A stretch of DNA of 64,000 nt from assembly GCA_026168455.1 (NCBI GenBank), contig CM047426.1, positions 71,451,986-71,515,985 on the forward strand, read 5' to 3'. This DNA comes from Theocolax elegans (lineage: Eukaryota > Arthropoda > Insecta > Hymenoptera > Cerocephalidae). Shown here in pieces: positions 54,778 to 64,000 of this stretch. The notes under the pieces were generated by a model. It was not told where the DNA came from and searched no databases. It worked only from the letters and a program-made list of their open reading frames with translations. The position numbers and the translations under genes were made by a program. How positions within the stretch are numbered: the stretch's first letter is position 1; every line of letters begins with the position of its first letter.

Positions 54778-57650
54778 GTAAACCGCATGGTTTACAAGGG
54801 CAAGAGTTTAAGGTTGGAGAACCCTCTAAACTCTTTAAGAAGTCTAGCAAATCATTTGCTGACTTCTCTAAAGTCCTTAACGGAGATCAAATTCCCTCTC
54901 AGACCGAAGTTGGTGTCGAAAGTAAGTCTGAGTGTAAGGATTCTAAACGTTCTGGGGATTCGACAGATGGAAAAGTTCTTAGAACACAACCTGTCAATCC
55001 CACCCGAGCTTTGCAAGGTAAAACAGAACAAGGAACCTTATTAGACCAACAAAAGCGTGAGGCTAAAGATTGGTCTAAGGAACTCCAAAGGCAAATATAC
55101 TCTGATAGCAGAGATATTATTGGTGAAGAAAGCGTAAAGAGATCGTTATCTCAGCCGCTTAGCACCATCGGAGTGAACGACCTTGGTTGTTGCTCATCGT
55201 CACCCCGTTGTGACACACCTAGTAATGAGGACAAGAAGCCCTTGGTGGAGAAGGAAATTGTCCTCAACAACGAGCCCTTGGTGGAGAAGGTAGTTGTCGA
55301 TGGTGTGCATAACATGAACCGTACAAACTCGTTGCCGAGAAGTACAGTTCAGGGGGGGGCAGATGCCGTACCAAGTACGTCTAAAATGACGCACACGGCA
55401 TCGACTCCTAACGACGATAGTCAAACCGATCAGATAATTGCTGGAATCCAATCGGATAACCGGCTATTCTTTTTGGTACGACTCGGTGGAAAGGACTTTA
55501 AAGCACTTTTCGATCCTGGCGCCATGGTCTCTCTTGTACGATCAGATGTTGTCGAACAGTACAAGTTTAAATGGAGACCTGTCAAGGTTATCGTGAAAGG
55601 TGTGGCTGGACCAGCTCTTAAAGTCCTTGGCCTAATTGACATCCTATTCTGTGTAGAAGGCCTTGATGGCAATATCCAACTGAGAATTGTAGAGAATATT
55701 GAGCATTCCATCATTCTCGGTATGGATTTTCTACAACATTGGAATATGGAAGTCAAACTAGGCGAAGCTATTTGGCGTATTGGCGAGAGTGATTGGAGAC
55801 ACTTCGTCAGAGATACATCTCATGACATCGATTCGAGGATTTCCGCTGAATGTGCTGGTATAATTGAGATACAGGACGACCAGCGGAAACAAGTCAAAGA
55901 GTTAGTTGAAAGCCTACTCTTGCCCTCGGGAGACGTCCACGGCTTTACGACGTTAACGGAGCACCACATAGAGGTTGATCCTGGTGCAAGACCGGTTCGT
56001 CATAAGCCAAGACGTATGTCTCCCAAGGTCCTCGAATTTGCCCAGAGTGAGGTCAAAAAGATGTTTGACAAGGGCATTATTGAACCGAGTGCGAGTGATT
56101 GGTCAGCTGCTCCGGTCATCGTTCGAAAGGACGAAGGAAGTTATCGCTTCTGTATCGATTTTCGAGACCTTAATGCAGTCACAAAACGTGATTCTTATCC
56201 AATTCCTAATATGGATACCATATTGGATAAGCTGCATAATGCAAGGTATATATCGAAAATTGATCTTAAGAAAGCGTACTTCCAAATATTAATGGCCGAG
56301 GCGAGCCGGCATTATACTGCATTTGCTGTACCAGGGTCGGGGCTGTGGCAGTTCACGAGAATGCCTTTTGGTCTCATGAATGCTCCTATGACCTTTGCAC
56401 GGCTTATAGATGCAATTTTCGGGCCTAAGGTGGAACCTCATGTGTTTGGTTATTTAGACGACTTGATCGTCATTACCGAAACTTTTGAGGACCATCTGAA
56501 ATGGCTCGAATACGTACTAAGGACGTTGAATGACGCTGGACTCGAAGTGAATCGAGAGAAGTGTGAGTTCTGTTGTTCCAGCGTAACGTTCCTTGGGTAC
56601 AAATTGGACGCGGACGGCTTGAGGCCTGACGAGGAACGAGTCGCTCCAGTCCTTAATTACCCTACTCCTCGTAATGTCAAACAGCTGAGATCCTTTCTCG
56701 GGATGGTAGGCTGGTACTCTCGATTCATCAATCGAGAAGCTGACATTAAAGCTCCCCTTACCAAGTTGCTGCGTAAAGACCAGGCTTGGGATTGGGGCGA
56801 GGAGCAGGAGGAGGCGTTCTGTCAGCTTAGAGTTGCGTTAGCTGAAGCGCCTGTACTAGCCCGTCCAGACTTTTCTAAGCCATTTACCGTCCAAAGTGAC
56901 GCTAGTGACTTAGCAATAGGTGCGGTGTTGACGCAACTGGACGACGAGGGTTTCGAGCATCCGATTGTCTACGTCAGCCGATTATTAAATCGCGCTGAAC
57001 GTAATTACATGACAACGGAAAAAGAATGCTTGGCTCTCATATGGGCTATTAAGAGATTGAGACCATATATTGAGGCCTATCGATTCACGGCTGTGACCGA
57101 CCATAGTGCTCTCAAATGGCTCAAAAATCTCAGAGAGCCGTCGGGTAGGTTGGCACGATGGATACTTGAAATGCAGCAATGGGACTTTGAAATAGTGCAT
57201 AAGAAAGGAGCCTTGCACTATGTCCCGGACGCGCTTTCTCGTGCCGTCAACCCAGACCCCGACGAAGAAGAGATTGCCTCGTTCGAAGTAATTACAGACC
57301 CATGGTATATTGCTAGATTAAACGATGTACGCTCATGCCCTCAAAGATTTCCGGAGTGGAAAATTGAGGATGATATGCTATATCGTTTTACAAGTGATAA
57401 ACTCTTGGACTCTGTAACAGAACGAGAGGAAGGCTGGCGTCTTGTGCTACCCTTAGAGCAGAGGAACCGAGTTCTAGTAGATTCTCATTTCCACCCAGCT
57501 ATGGGTCACATGGGAATTGAAAAAACTTACGAACGCGTTGCAAGAGATTATTATTGGCCAGGTATCTACCACGATACCCACCAATTTGTCTTACGGTGTC
57601 TGATATGTCAGAACTATAGGACGTCTCAAGCAGGTCCTCAAGGCTTATGA
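54723..57650 (+). CDS. pol: Pol: protease, RT, RNase H, integrase N-terminal part
   Basis: Pol has no AUG of its own near its start and is entered by the -1 shift at 54723. A linker of about 230 codons is followed by an aspartic protease with FDPGAMVSLV at about 55510-55540 (Asp-Pro-Gly-Ala in place of the usual D-S/T-G) and IILGMDFL. The RT has IDFRDLNAVT, MPFGLMNAPMTF and the catalytic YLDD (about 56452). RNase H follows with QSDASDLAIGAVL, EKECLALIWA and TDHSALKWL. The integrase HHCC zinc finger is present (HPAMGHMGIEKTY, then CLICQNYR), and the frame then stops at 57650. The DDE core that should follow is missing. RT and RNase H look intact, so the copy could still make cDNA but could not integrate it alone. 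Confidence 0.9.
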   Translation, partial: GKPERRAPELPRAPCTAVSKPHGLQGQEFKVGEPSKLFKKSSKSFADFSKVLNGDQIPSQTEVGVESKSECKDSKRSGDSTDGKVLRTQPVNPTRALQGKTEQGTLLDQQKREAKDWSKELQRQIYSDSRDIIGEESVKRSLSQPLSTIGVNDLGCCSSSPRCDTPSNEDKKPLVEKEIVLNNEPLVEKVVVDGVHNMNRTNSLPRSTVQGGADAVPSTSKMTHTASTPNDDSQTDQIIAGIQSDNRLFFLVRLGGKDFKALFDPGAMVSLVRSDVVEQYKFKWRPVKVIVKGVAGPALKVLGLIDILFCVEGLDGNIQLRIVENIEHSIILGMDFLQHWNMEVKLGEAIWRIGESDWRHFVRDTSHDIDSRISAECAGIIEIQDDQRKQVKELVESLLLPSGDVHGFTTLTEHHIEVDPGARPVRHKPRRMSPKVLEFAQSEVKKMFDKGIIEPSASDWSAAPVIVRKDEGSYRFCIDFRDLNAVTKRDSYPIPNMDTILDKLHNARYISKIDLKKAYFQILMAEASRHYTAFAVPGSGLWQFTRMPFGLMNAPMTFARLIDAIFGPKVEPHVFGYLDDLIVITETFEDHLKWLEYVLRTLNDAGLEVNREKCEFCCSSVTFLGYKLDADGLRPDEERVAPVLNYPTPRNVKQLRSFLGMVGWYSRFINREADIKAPLTKLLRKDQAWDWGEEQEEAFCQLRVALAEAPVLARPDFSKPFTVQSDASDLAIGAVLTQLDDEGFEHPIVYVSRLLNRAERNYMTTEKECLALIWAIKRLRPYIEAYRFTAVTDHSALKWLKNLREPSGRLARWILEMQQWDFEIVHKKGALHYVPDALSRAVNPDPDEEEIASFEVITDPWYIARLNDVRSCPQRFPEWKIEDDMLYRFTSDKLLDSVTEREEGWRLVLPLEQRNRVLVDSHFHPAMGHMGIEKTYERVARDYYWPGIYHDTHQFVLRCLICQNYRTSQAGPQGL

Positions 57651-57688
57651 TTTAAATTGGCCGTACACTTTCCTAAGGTGCGTAAGGC

Positions 57689-57844
57689 ATGTCTGCTAAA
57701 CTGGCACCAAAGTATGACAGACCCTTTGATGTTAAAAAAGTACTATCTCCAGTAGTTCTGAGACTAGAAGAGTCTGGTCGGAAACGGACCGAGGTACACA
57801 TATCCGATGTGAAGAGATATGTACCACCTCGGGTTGCCATGTAA
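57689..57844 (+). pseudogene. Integrase C-terminal remnant
   Basis: An open frame of 51 codons encodes KLAPKYDRPFDV, LSPVVLRLEE and VHISDVKRYVPP. This is the usual C-terminal end of gypsy integrases (GPY/F-like module). It is separated from the zinc finger by only about 40 bases and lies in another frame, so several hundred bases encoding the DDE catalytic core have been deleted. The remnant ends in TAA just before the untranslated 3' region. Confidence 0.8.
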
Positions 57845-58049
57845 AGCGGTAGGGAAAACGTATCGGCGTACGTGAGAACAGTCAGTGAAGGCTAGGCCTG
57901 GTGACTGTATGCCACGTCAATATCATCCGAAGCACGAAGAATCATTGAAGCAGCCTCCAATTGAAGAAAAGAAAAGAAGCGTACAGCGCGCAGTCGTGGA
58001 TAGATTGTGCCTTTCTTTCGACTCGGCCTTCCCGAGGGAAGTGGAGTCT

Positions 58050-58061
58050 AGGGGGGGGCTT
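58050..58061 (+). promoter_or_regulatory. Polypurine tract
   Basis: A run of eight G (AGGGGGGGGCTT) abuts the 3' LTR at 58062. It is the expected primer for plus-strand DNA synthesis. Confidence 0.8.
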
Positions 58062-59091
58062 TGTGACGGAAATCGTCACACAATCTATTCACGACGAATA
58101 GAGTATTTAAATTGTCGAATTGTAAGTCGTCGGAGCCTTTCGTATGTCAAGGCCAACCGACGACATTTGTTTACGTCGATCAAGTATACAATTACGCGCG
58201 CAATAGTACGTAGGGATGAGAGCGCGAGAGTGTGTGTGTGTTCCCCACTCTCATCCCTTTTTCGAAAATTAGGCGATTGCCTAATTAGTATGTCCCGATC
58301 CGCCGCTCGAGGCGGACAAACTATAACCGGACCGATCGAGAGTTTTCCGGCTGAGAAAAGGCGCGTGAGGCGCAGAGCCGTCGAGTTCCGGGTTATCATC
58401 GCGAGGTGAGCCGCGAGTGATATCTGGTGTACACAAAAGGACGGGAAGTCAGTGTGTGAGTGTGGACGCGGTTCGCGGGACACTCGCCGCGGTACAGGGC
58501 CGCCTTTTGGACACCGCAGCCGACGTCGTCCTCCGTTGCCCAGGAGGACAAAGGGACACGGATCGGCTGGGCCATCCACGGGGCGCACCCCGGTAAGTTG
58601 TGCTTATATTACCGTGCGTTCCCCCCTTTCCCCGAGTGTATGAGAGTGTGTACATCGGGAGTGTATTCGGGTACGCCGGTACCCGAATAGCGGAGATCGG
58701 CAAAGTCAACCGCAGGCGAGGGTCTCGATCCGGTTGACTCCCGATACTTCCGCCCGCGCGAAGTAACATTGTCGCGGCACACGGCCTGGATGGCCATTTT
58801 GTTAATTAGATTATTTAAAATAAATGTTTTATTAATTTTAATTAATTGAGTTTGTTATTGTTCTCCCCGCTCCCGCCGACATCCTTTTATTTTATATCGT
58901 GTCGAGGCAAGGAGGATTGCCCGAATCCTCCATACCGATCGTCCCAGCGAACTCGCGTTCCTGGCGACAGCCCGCAGTTCGGATCAATAATAAATTAATT
59001 GTGTGCGCGGTATTGGGCAACGCGGCCCAACGATTAATTCTAATTATTAAAATTAATTAAATTAGATCGGGTGCGCGAATACCACGTCACA
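58062..59091 (+). repeat. 3' LTR
   Basis: The length is 1030 bp, and I see no difference from the 5' LTR on reading the two side by side. AAGT follows it directly. Confidence 0.95.
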
Positions 59092-59095
59092 AAGT

Positions 59096-59236
59096 ATAGC
59101 TTCTATACGTAATATTATGCTTGTAATGCATAATATTATGATTAAATAGCTTAAAAAGGCTTATAGGCTAATAAATAGCTTAATAGGCATCGGAAATCAG
59201 CACTACTTGTCACCATAACGTTCCAAATTAGTTGAC
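59096..59236. other. AT-rich DNA, continuation of the gypsy target
   Basis: This is the sequence that was contiguous with 48255 before the gypsy insertion. No feature is recognised. Confidence 0.4.
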
Positions 59237-61140
59237 TTTTGTATTTGTATTTTGTATTTGTATTTATTAAGCCAGTATAAATTTACAAAGGTAAATGCTA
59301 CAGAGGCATACATGGATATCTGTTCGTAGCTTTAACTACATTAATATCTTACATGCTAAACTTACATGCTAATTTACATATTTGCAATACAATAATATTC
59401 TTTTACAATACAGTGTTACGTGTTAAATTAAATCTCTATTATATATACTCTTTTCAATGTAATGCATATATGCGTCATGCCCTGGGATCCAATATATTTT
59501 AATGTTTTTGTCTTTTGATAATTGAAAGAATTCATTTATTTTTCTGTTTAAAATGTACGAGAGCCAGCCTTATTGCGAGATATTGAATTTTCTCTAATAT
59601 TTGTGAGGTGATAGGGTCGTAGAATGAGTTGAACGAATTGTAGTATAACAATAATGACACATGTTTATTTATTAATAATTTACAAAACTTGTGTAGAATA
59701 TAGAGTAAGATTAAATATAAAGATTTAGTCGTTTGTGTTTCTCGTACTAACGTGTTCGAGTTTGAACGTAGGATGAGAGTCGGAACGAGAGTGGAAACAA
59801 GAGTGAGAGATGAGCCTTCGAATTTTCTGGGACTCATTGCTTCCGTGCAATAAAAGTTATTCCTACATAGACAAGCAATAACTTGTTTAATTGTTTCACC
59901 GTCGAGCAGTGGTCGAACGCTAGCTTGAAGGATTAAAGAAAAACCTTTCCTCCTTCGCATACGGTTAACATGTGCCGAGGAGTTGACCCGTACGTACGTG
60001 TCCACCACATTTGTATCCAAATTTTTTGAGGTGGAAAAAAATAAAACAGTTGTATTCGAAAATCGCTCGTACATAGCTCTTGTACAACAAGACTAAACTT
60101 CCGAGATCGGACTTCCGCCATATGTCTCTAAGAAATTTTAACATACTATAAGAGCTTTTAGACATCTACTGTGTAATGCGTTTATATGCTCTTTAAAATT
60201 TAGCTTACAATAAAAAATAACCCCCAGGAATTTAACACTGTTATTTGACTTTATAGTTGTACGTTTAATTTTAATTTCAACATTTCCAGGTGAAATTTTT
60301 CGTCTGTTAAAGTGTATTATAGTCGCTTTTCGATTGCATACTTCTAAACCTAATTTGTACAAGTTATTTTGCCCTTTTCCAATAACATTTACTAAAAATC
60401 TTTTGCTAGATGATACGTGCTTTCGAGAACAATAAATGCCGATATCATGTGCAAATTGTAAAATTTTAATGCTTTTTATTAGTCTCTTCGTTATGTTACA
60501 AACATAGATGCAGTATAGCAACGGGCTTAATACTCCAACTTGAGGGACGCCCTTGTATACGTTTCTTACAGCTTCATCCAGGAGGTTAGTGTGGATTTTT
60601 CTTTCGTATACAAGAAACTTTATAAATTTTATTAAATTAAATGGCCAATTAATTTCTGCTAAATTTTGTAGTAACATATTTAGTTTCACATTGTCAAAAG
60701 TGCCAGTGACGTCTAAGAAAGCTGCCGGAACTTCATGTTTACATTCAAAAACTGCCTCTATGTATAATAAAAGATTAACTAAATTATCACTTGTAGACTG
60801 ACCTTTCCGGAGTCCTGTTTGGCTATGGAGGAAGAAGGCATTCCTCTCCACCCACAACTGCAGTCTACTAGTTAACATAGTTTCAACCAACTTACATAAG
60901 TAGGATGAAAGGTAAATCGGTCTAATCCCTCCCCCACGCCTGCCGGCTTTGTCTTAAAATGTATGTAGCACTCTCTCCACTCCTCCGAAAAATCACTTAT
61001 GGCACACATTTCATTCATTATGTCTAATAGGCTTAACATTGATTTAATTGGAAGCTCTTTAATACAAGTGCAAGACTCAATTTGGCGTTTGTGAAGGCCA
61101 TACTGAAAAATTCTTTTGCAACACAATTTTGCACACCACG
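59237..61140 (-). mobile_element. Decayed LINE with TACAAA-type tail
   Basis: The minus-strand 3' end reads AATAAATACAAATACAAAATA, a simple-repeat tail. RT-derived coding sequence lies upstream, broken into several frames. The 5' part is missing. Confidence 0.75.
59532..61126 (-). pseudogene. LINE reverse transcriptase, frameshifted, mutated active site
   Basis: The longest frame (60890-60138, 250 codons) includes TGLRKGQSTSDNLV, AAFLDVTGTFDNVKLNML, GVPQVGVLSPLLYCIYV and LQFAHDIGIY. The last is the RT catalytic box, normally F/YADD, with His replacing the first Asp. GVPQV also departs from the usual GVPQG. Upstream pieces (61126-60872) and downstream pieces (60165-59532) continue the protein in other frames, including LLYKSYVRAIFEYNCFIF from the C-terminal region. 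This is an old, inactive copy of a Jockey/I-like LINE, unrelated in sequence to the LINE at 17432. Confidence 0.75.
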
Positions 61141-61316
61141 GAGGACTAATTTTATCAAGTGCAGTAATTTTTTGCCGATGTTTTGATGGTTTTTAGTAGA
61201 ATGATTAGTAATTTTAGTCTATTTATCGTATAGTATTAGTACCCTGCTAAAAAAGATCTATTGAATTCGATTAAAAACCGTGAATTGAATCAAATTGAAC
61301 TTATGATTAGGCATAA
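61141..61316. other. Anonymous DNA flanking the Helitron
   Basis: ACCCTGCTAAAAAAGATC at about 61251 resembles ACCCTGTTAAAAAAACC at about 11529, perhaps ends of a shared MITE. There is no gene. Confidence 0.3.
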
Positions 61317-63122
61317 TCTATCTATAATATTAAAAAAATTTCGTCGCCGCCGCCGCTGCTGTTTCAGAAATTTCTGAAGAATTTCTGGTATAACAAGATA
61401 CGTCCCTGTGGCCTCACGTACATATAACATGACGTGTAATCACGTATTTATTACGGGTGGTCGCGAAATAGAGAGTACGTCCCATTAGACTCAACAACTA
61501 TCTATATTATTAAAATCTATATAAGACTTATTAAAAAAAATCTATTCTATCTATATTTTTCAAACAGCTGCGGTGGTGGCCGCTGGACATAAAATTGGAA
61601 TATACAGGGTGGTCTTTTTCAATCGTATATTTTACAGCTTGTAGGCGTAATGGGACTTATGTATCAGTGTACGTTGGATTCGAATTGCAGGCTATTAAAC
61701 ATTTGAATTCTAAATTTTAACTCGAGTGTGGGTATTTATGGGTTGATGTGTCTATAATACATGATACATGAGTGTGTGAAATACTAAGTGATTCAAAAGT
61801 GCCCCCTATAGACAAAATTTTAATAAACAGGGTGATCTTTTTGAATCATATTTATGCCACCCTTTATGTATACATAATAGGATTTATGCATGGGTGGATA
61901 TGCATGTAAAACGTGAAACTTGAGTGTGTGAGGATGGATAGGTGCATGTATGTGTATCTGGAAGTATATGTTGGTGTGTGAGGGTGGATGCGGGTAGATA
62001 GAAGTGAGTATGTATTTGTTGATTTGGATGTGTGCAGGTAAGTGTGGATGGTTGGATATGGGTGTGTGAGCATGTGCATGAGATACAGAGTTCAAATATA
62101 CCCATCTTTTTGAATCATGTTTGTGCCATCCGGTATATATACGTTACGGGATTTCTATATACAGGGGATAACGGACCCGAATTGCAGGATACTACACATT
62201 TGAATTCTAAATGTTAAAACCAGCATGTGCGTGTGGGTGGATATGCATGTGAAACGTGATATGTGAGTGCATGACGATCGGTGGGTAGTGGCGAGTGTGG
62301 GTGGTGGGCGTGTGTGGAAAGGTGTGGATGGTTGGATATGGGTGTGTGAGCATGTGTGTGAGATGCAGCATTATTCAAAAATACCCGCTATAGACAAAAT
62401 TTGAATATAAAGGGTGATCATTTTGAATCATGTGTTTGTTACCCTGGATGTATACTTTCTAGGATTTATATATACAGCGGATTACTGACCCGAATTGCAG
62501 GCAAATACAGATTTAAAATCTAAATTTTGACACGTGCGTGGGTGGATGTGAATGTGAAACGTGAAACTTGAGTGCATGAGGATGGATAGGTATATGTATG
62601 TGGATTTGGAAGTGGATGCAAGTATGTGAGGGTGAGTGCAGGTAGGTGTAAGTGTGTGTATGGGTTGATGTGGATGTGCGAGGGTAGGCGTGGATGGTTG
62701 GATGTAGGCGTGTGTGGGTGGATGTTTGTGTGGGTTGGTAGGTGGGGACGAGTATAGGTAGATGTTGGGGTGTGAGAGTTGGTGTGGGTGAGTGAATGTG
62801 GATATGTCAGCATATGTGTGATGATACAGAGTGATTCAAAACTACCATCCAGTTTGCATATATTTTCACATTACTATTACATATAAACAGAAGTTATATA
62901 ATTTATTTTCTATACAGTGTGTGATATCGAATAATATCGTTCGACACACTTGTAAGAGAATATTTTCTATTTTCACACTTGTACCGAAAACTACAATTTT
63001 CAACCTTTTGAAGCAAGTTTATTTTTAAAATAAAATTTATAATACTATAAATTATAACAAATGCACAATTTTCAAGCCGCAATCAGGGGTTGACGAGCGA
63101 AGCGAGTAGGGGGTACCCCTAG
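61317..63122 (+). mobile_element. Probable non-autonomous Helitron
   Basis: The left end TCTATCTATAATATTAAAAA is preceded by A. The right end GGGGGTACCCCTAG ends in CTAG (63119-63122) and is followed by T, consistent with A|T insertion without target duplication. GAGCGAAGCGAG and a short GGGGTACCCC palindrome lie close to the 3' end. No Rep/helicase coding sequence is present. The ends are inferred from terminal words only, and other TCTAT starts (61504, 61533) are possible. Confidence 0.5.
61604..62830 (+). repeat. Tandem units with GT-rich minisatellite inside the Helitron
   Basis: Four units start with AGGGTGATCTTTTTGAATCA-like text at about 61604, 61829, 62101 and 62411. Most share CGAATTGCAGG and CATTTGAATTCTAAAT. 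Each of the later units contains a variable-length run of GTGTGGATG/GGATAGGTG words, which explains the unequal spacing. The His/Thr/Pro-rich minus-strand ORFs are translated repeat. Confidence 0.7.
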
Positions 63123-64000
63123 TTACTATTAAAAACAATTGGCAAATAGTACATAAATTTTTATTAAAAAATGTTAAGAAAGATTTATTAAAATTTATTA
63201 ATTGTTATAGGCAAAATACGTGTGTATTGCTTGTAATCATCATTCAATGATATAATTGAACCAAATAGAATAACTTTGATCACGTGTTTGAATCACAACG
63301 AATTCTCAAAATGACAATTTGTAAGTTAAATTGGAGTTCATAAAAATTCGTTTTCAATCATATTTAATTGATATGTAACAATTTTAGCACAATATATTAA
63401 TTGCTTTTAATATAAACTTATTAATCAGTTTCTATATTTTAATAAATTTGAATATCAACAATGTACTACCTAATAAATTACCTAATGGTCGAATTACTTT
63501 TAGTCATATCTAATTGTTTCAGTTGTTTAATTTAAATTAATTTTAATCTTACCGTTTGCATAATATGCATGGTTTTAATTAATTTCAATGATCAAGTTCA
63601 TATCCAATAGTTTGCAATGTATGGCAATTGATTGATTCGAATTTTAATTATATTAAATTAGTATTACGACTGCTAAATGTGCTATTGCTTTTAATTGAGA
63701 ATTTTGATATTAGGTCTAATTATTTTTAATTAGATCTAATTGTGTCAATTAGTTTAAATTAAATTTAATCTTTTCACTTATATAATATGGTTTTACTTAA
63801 TTTAAATGGTCAAATTCATCCAAAAGTGTCCAATGTATTACCATTAATTCTTAATAATGAATATTAAATCTTTATTTCGTATATTTCATAACCTATTTAT
63901 AGAAATATTTATATAACTTCATTAGAATCGGTTAATACTCTGTGTAATCGCATTTACTACTATTTGGGTAAATATATATTGTACCGCTGCACTGGGGATC
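63123..64000. repeat. AT-rich DNA with two diverged tandem units
   Basis: About 63506-63640 and 63735-63860 share, in order, TCTAATTGTGTCA-like, TATAATATGGTTTTA-like and CCAATGTAT-like words, giving a period near 225 bp. There is no gene. Confidence 0.45.

Larger units (their letters stand above)
48260..59091 (+). mobile_element. Gypsy (mdg1/412-like) LTR retrotransposon, integrase-deleted
   Basis: Two 1030-bp LTRs begin TGTGACGG, end GTCACA and are flanked by AAGT (48256-48259 and 59092-59095). The internal order is a tRNA-Arg primer site, a very long structured leader, gag, a -1 frameshift signal, protease-RT-RNase H-integrase zinc finger, an integrase C-terminal remnant and a polypurine tract. 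The order protease-RT-RH-IN and the RT motifs place it in Ty3/gypsy, and the tRNA-Arg primer is typical of the mdg1/412 group. No envelope gene is present. LTRs identical by eye imply a very recent insertion, yet the integrase core is missing, so this copy moved with help in trans or lost the core afterwards. Confidence 0.95.

Noticed and set aside
52570..55756. Overlapping antisense and other-frame ORFs inside gag and pol
   Set aside because: They are shadows of the real gag and pol frames.
61820..62813. His/Pro/Thr-rich minus-strand ORFs
   Set aside because: They are translations of the GT-rich tandem repeats inside the Helitron-like element.
1..64000. CRISPR array or prokaryotic operon
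   Set aside because: There are no regularly spaced identical repeats with unique spacers. All coding evidence is of eukaryotic retroelements and DNA transposons.

Overview
This window is eukaryotic, very AT-rich and almost gene-free. It reads as a transposon-dense intergenic or heterochromatic stretch of an insect genome. A hymenopteran such as an ant is my best guess from the element mix (mdg1-like gypsy, Penelope, DIRS, CR1-like LINEs, many foldback MITEs), but no host protein fixes the species. I see no convincing conserved host gene. The only candidate is a small Cys/His-rich ORF at 29725-30114.

Layout. 1-2.6 kb holds a long-arm foldback element. 4.4-11.5 kb is bracketed by two inverted copies of a repeat built on ATCAGTACTAA-like units. 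A broken EnSpm/CMC-type transposase lies next to the right copy, and many small elements are nested inside: Penelope ends, a tRNA-like element with terminal inverted repeats (TIRs), a TTAA MITE, and a Harbinger derivative with TAA duplications. 12.0-14.3 kb is a large palindromic element with a second palindrome nested in it (TTA duplications). 14.75-15.2 kb is a 5S-rRNA-derived SINE with a 14-bp target duplication. 16.2-21.0 kb is a GA-rich purine tract split by minus-strand LINE insertions, one with an open reverse transcriptase (RT) frame. 21.5-28.7 kb holds further foldbacks and MITEs, and 28.7-42 kb is mostly anonymous AT-rich DNA with a 1.2-kb TTAA element, a probable solo LTR, a second TTAA MITE and a hammerhead remnant.

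42.3-45.4 kb is a second copy of the first foldback. It is split by a complete Penelope-like insertion (13-bp target duplication) that encodes a GIY-YIG endonuclease domain and carries two perfect, oppositely oriented hammerhead ribozyme motifs. It abuts a broken DIRS-like element at 45.4-47.3 kb.

The centrepiece is a gypsy (mdg1/412-like) LTR retrotransposon at 48260-59091. It has two 1030-bp LTRs that look identical by eye, AAGT target duplications, a tRNA-Arg primer site, gag with zinc knuckles, and a textbook -1 frameshift signal (GGGAAAC, 6-nt spacer, strong hairpin) leading into protease-RT-RNase H-integrase. The integrase catalytic core is deleted. The unusual part is a 2.8-kb leader. 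Its last 1.8 kb is a chain of RNA hairpins arranged in diverged tandem modules, with compensatory stem changes and conserved loops, and it ends in six consecutive hairpins, the last of which presents the first gag AUG in an A-rich loop. This is the best candidate for something undescribed.

59.2-61.1 kb is a decayed LINE with a mutated RT active site. 61.3-63.1 kb is a probable non-autonomous Helitron containing GT-rich tandem repeats.
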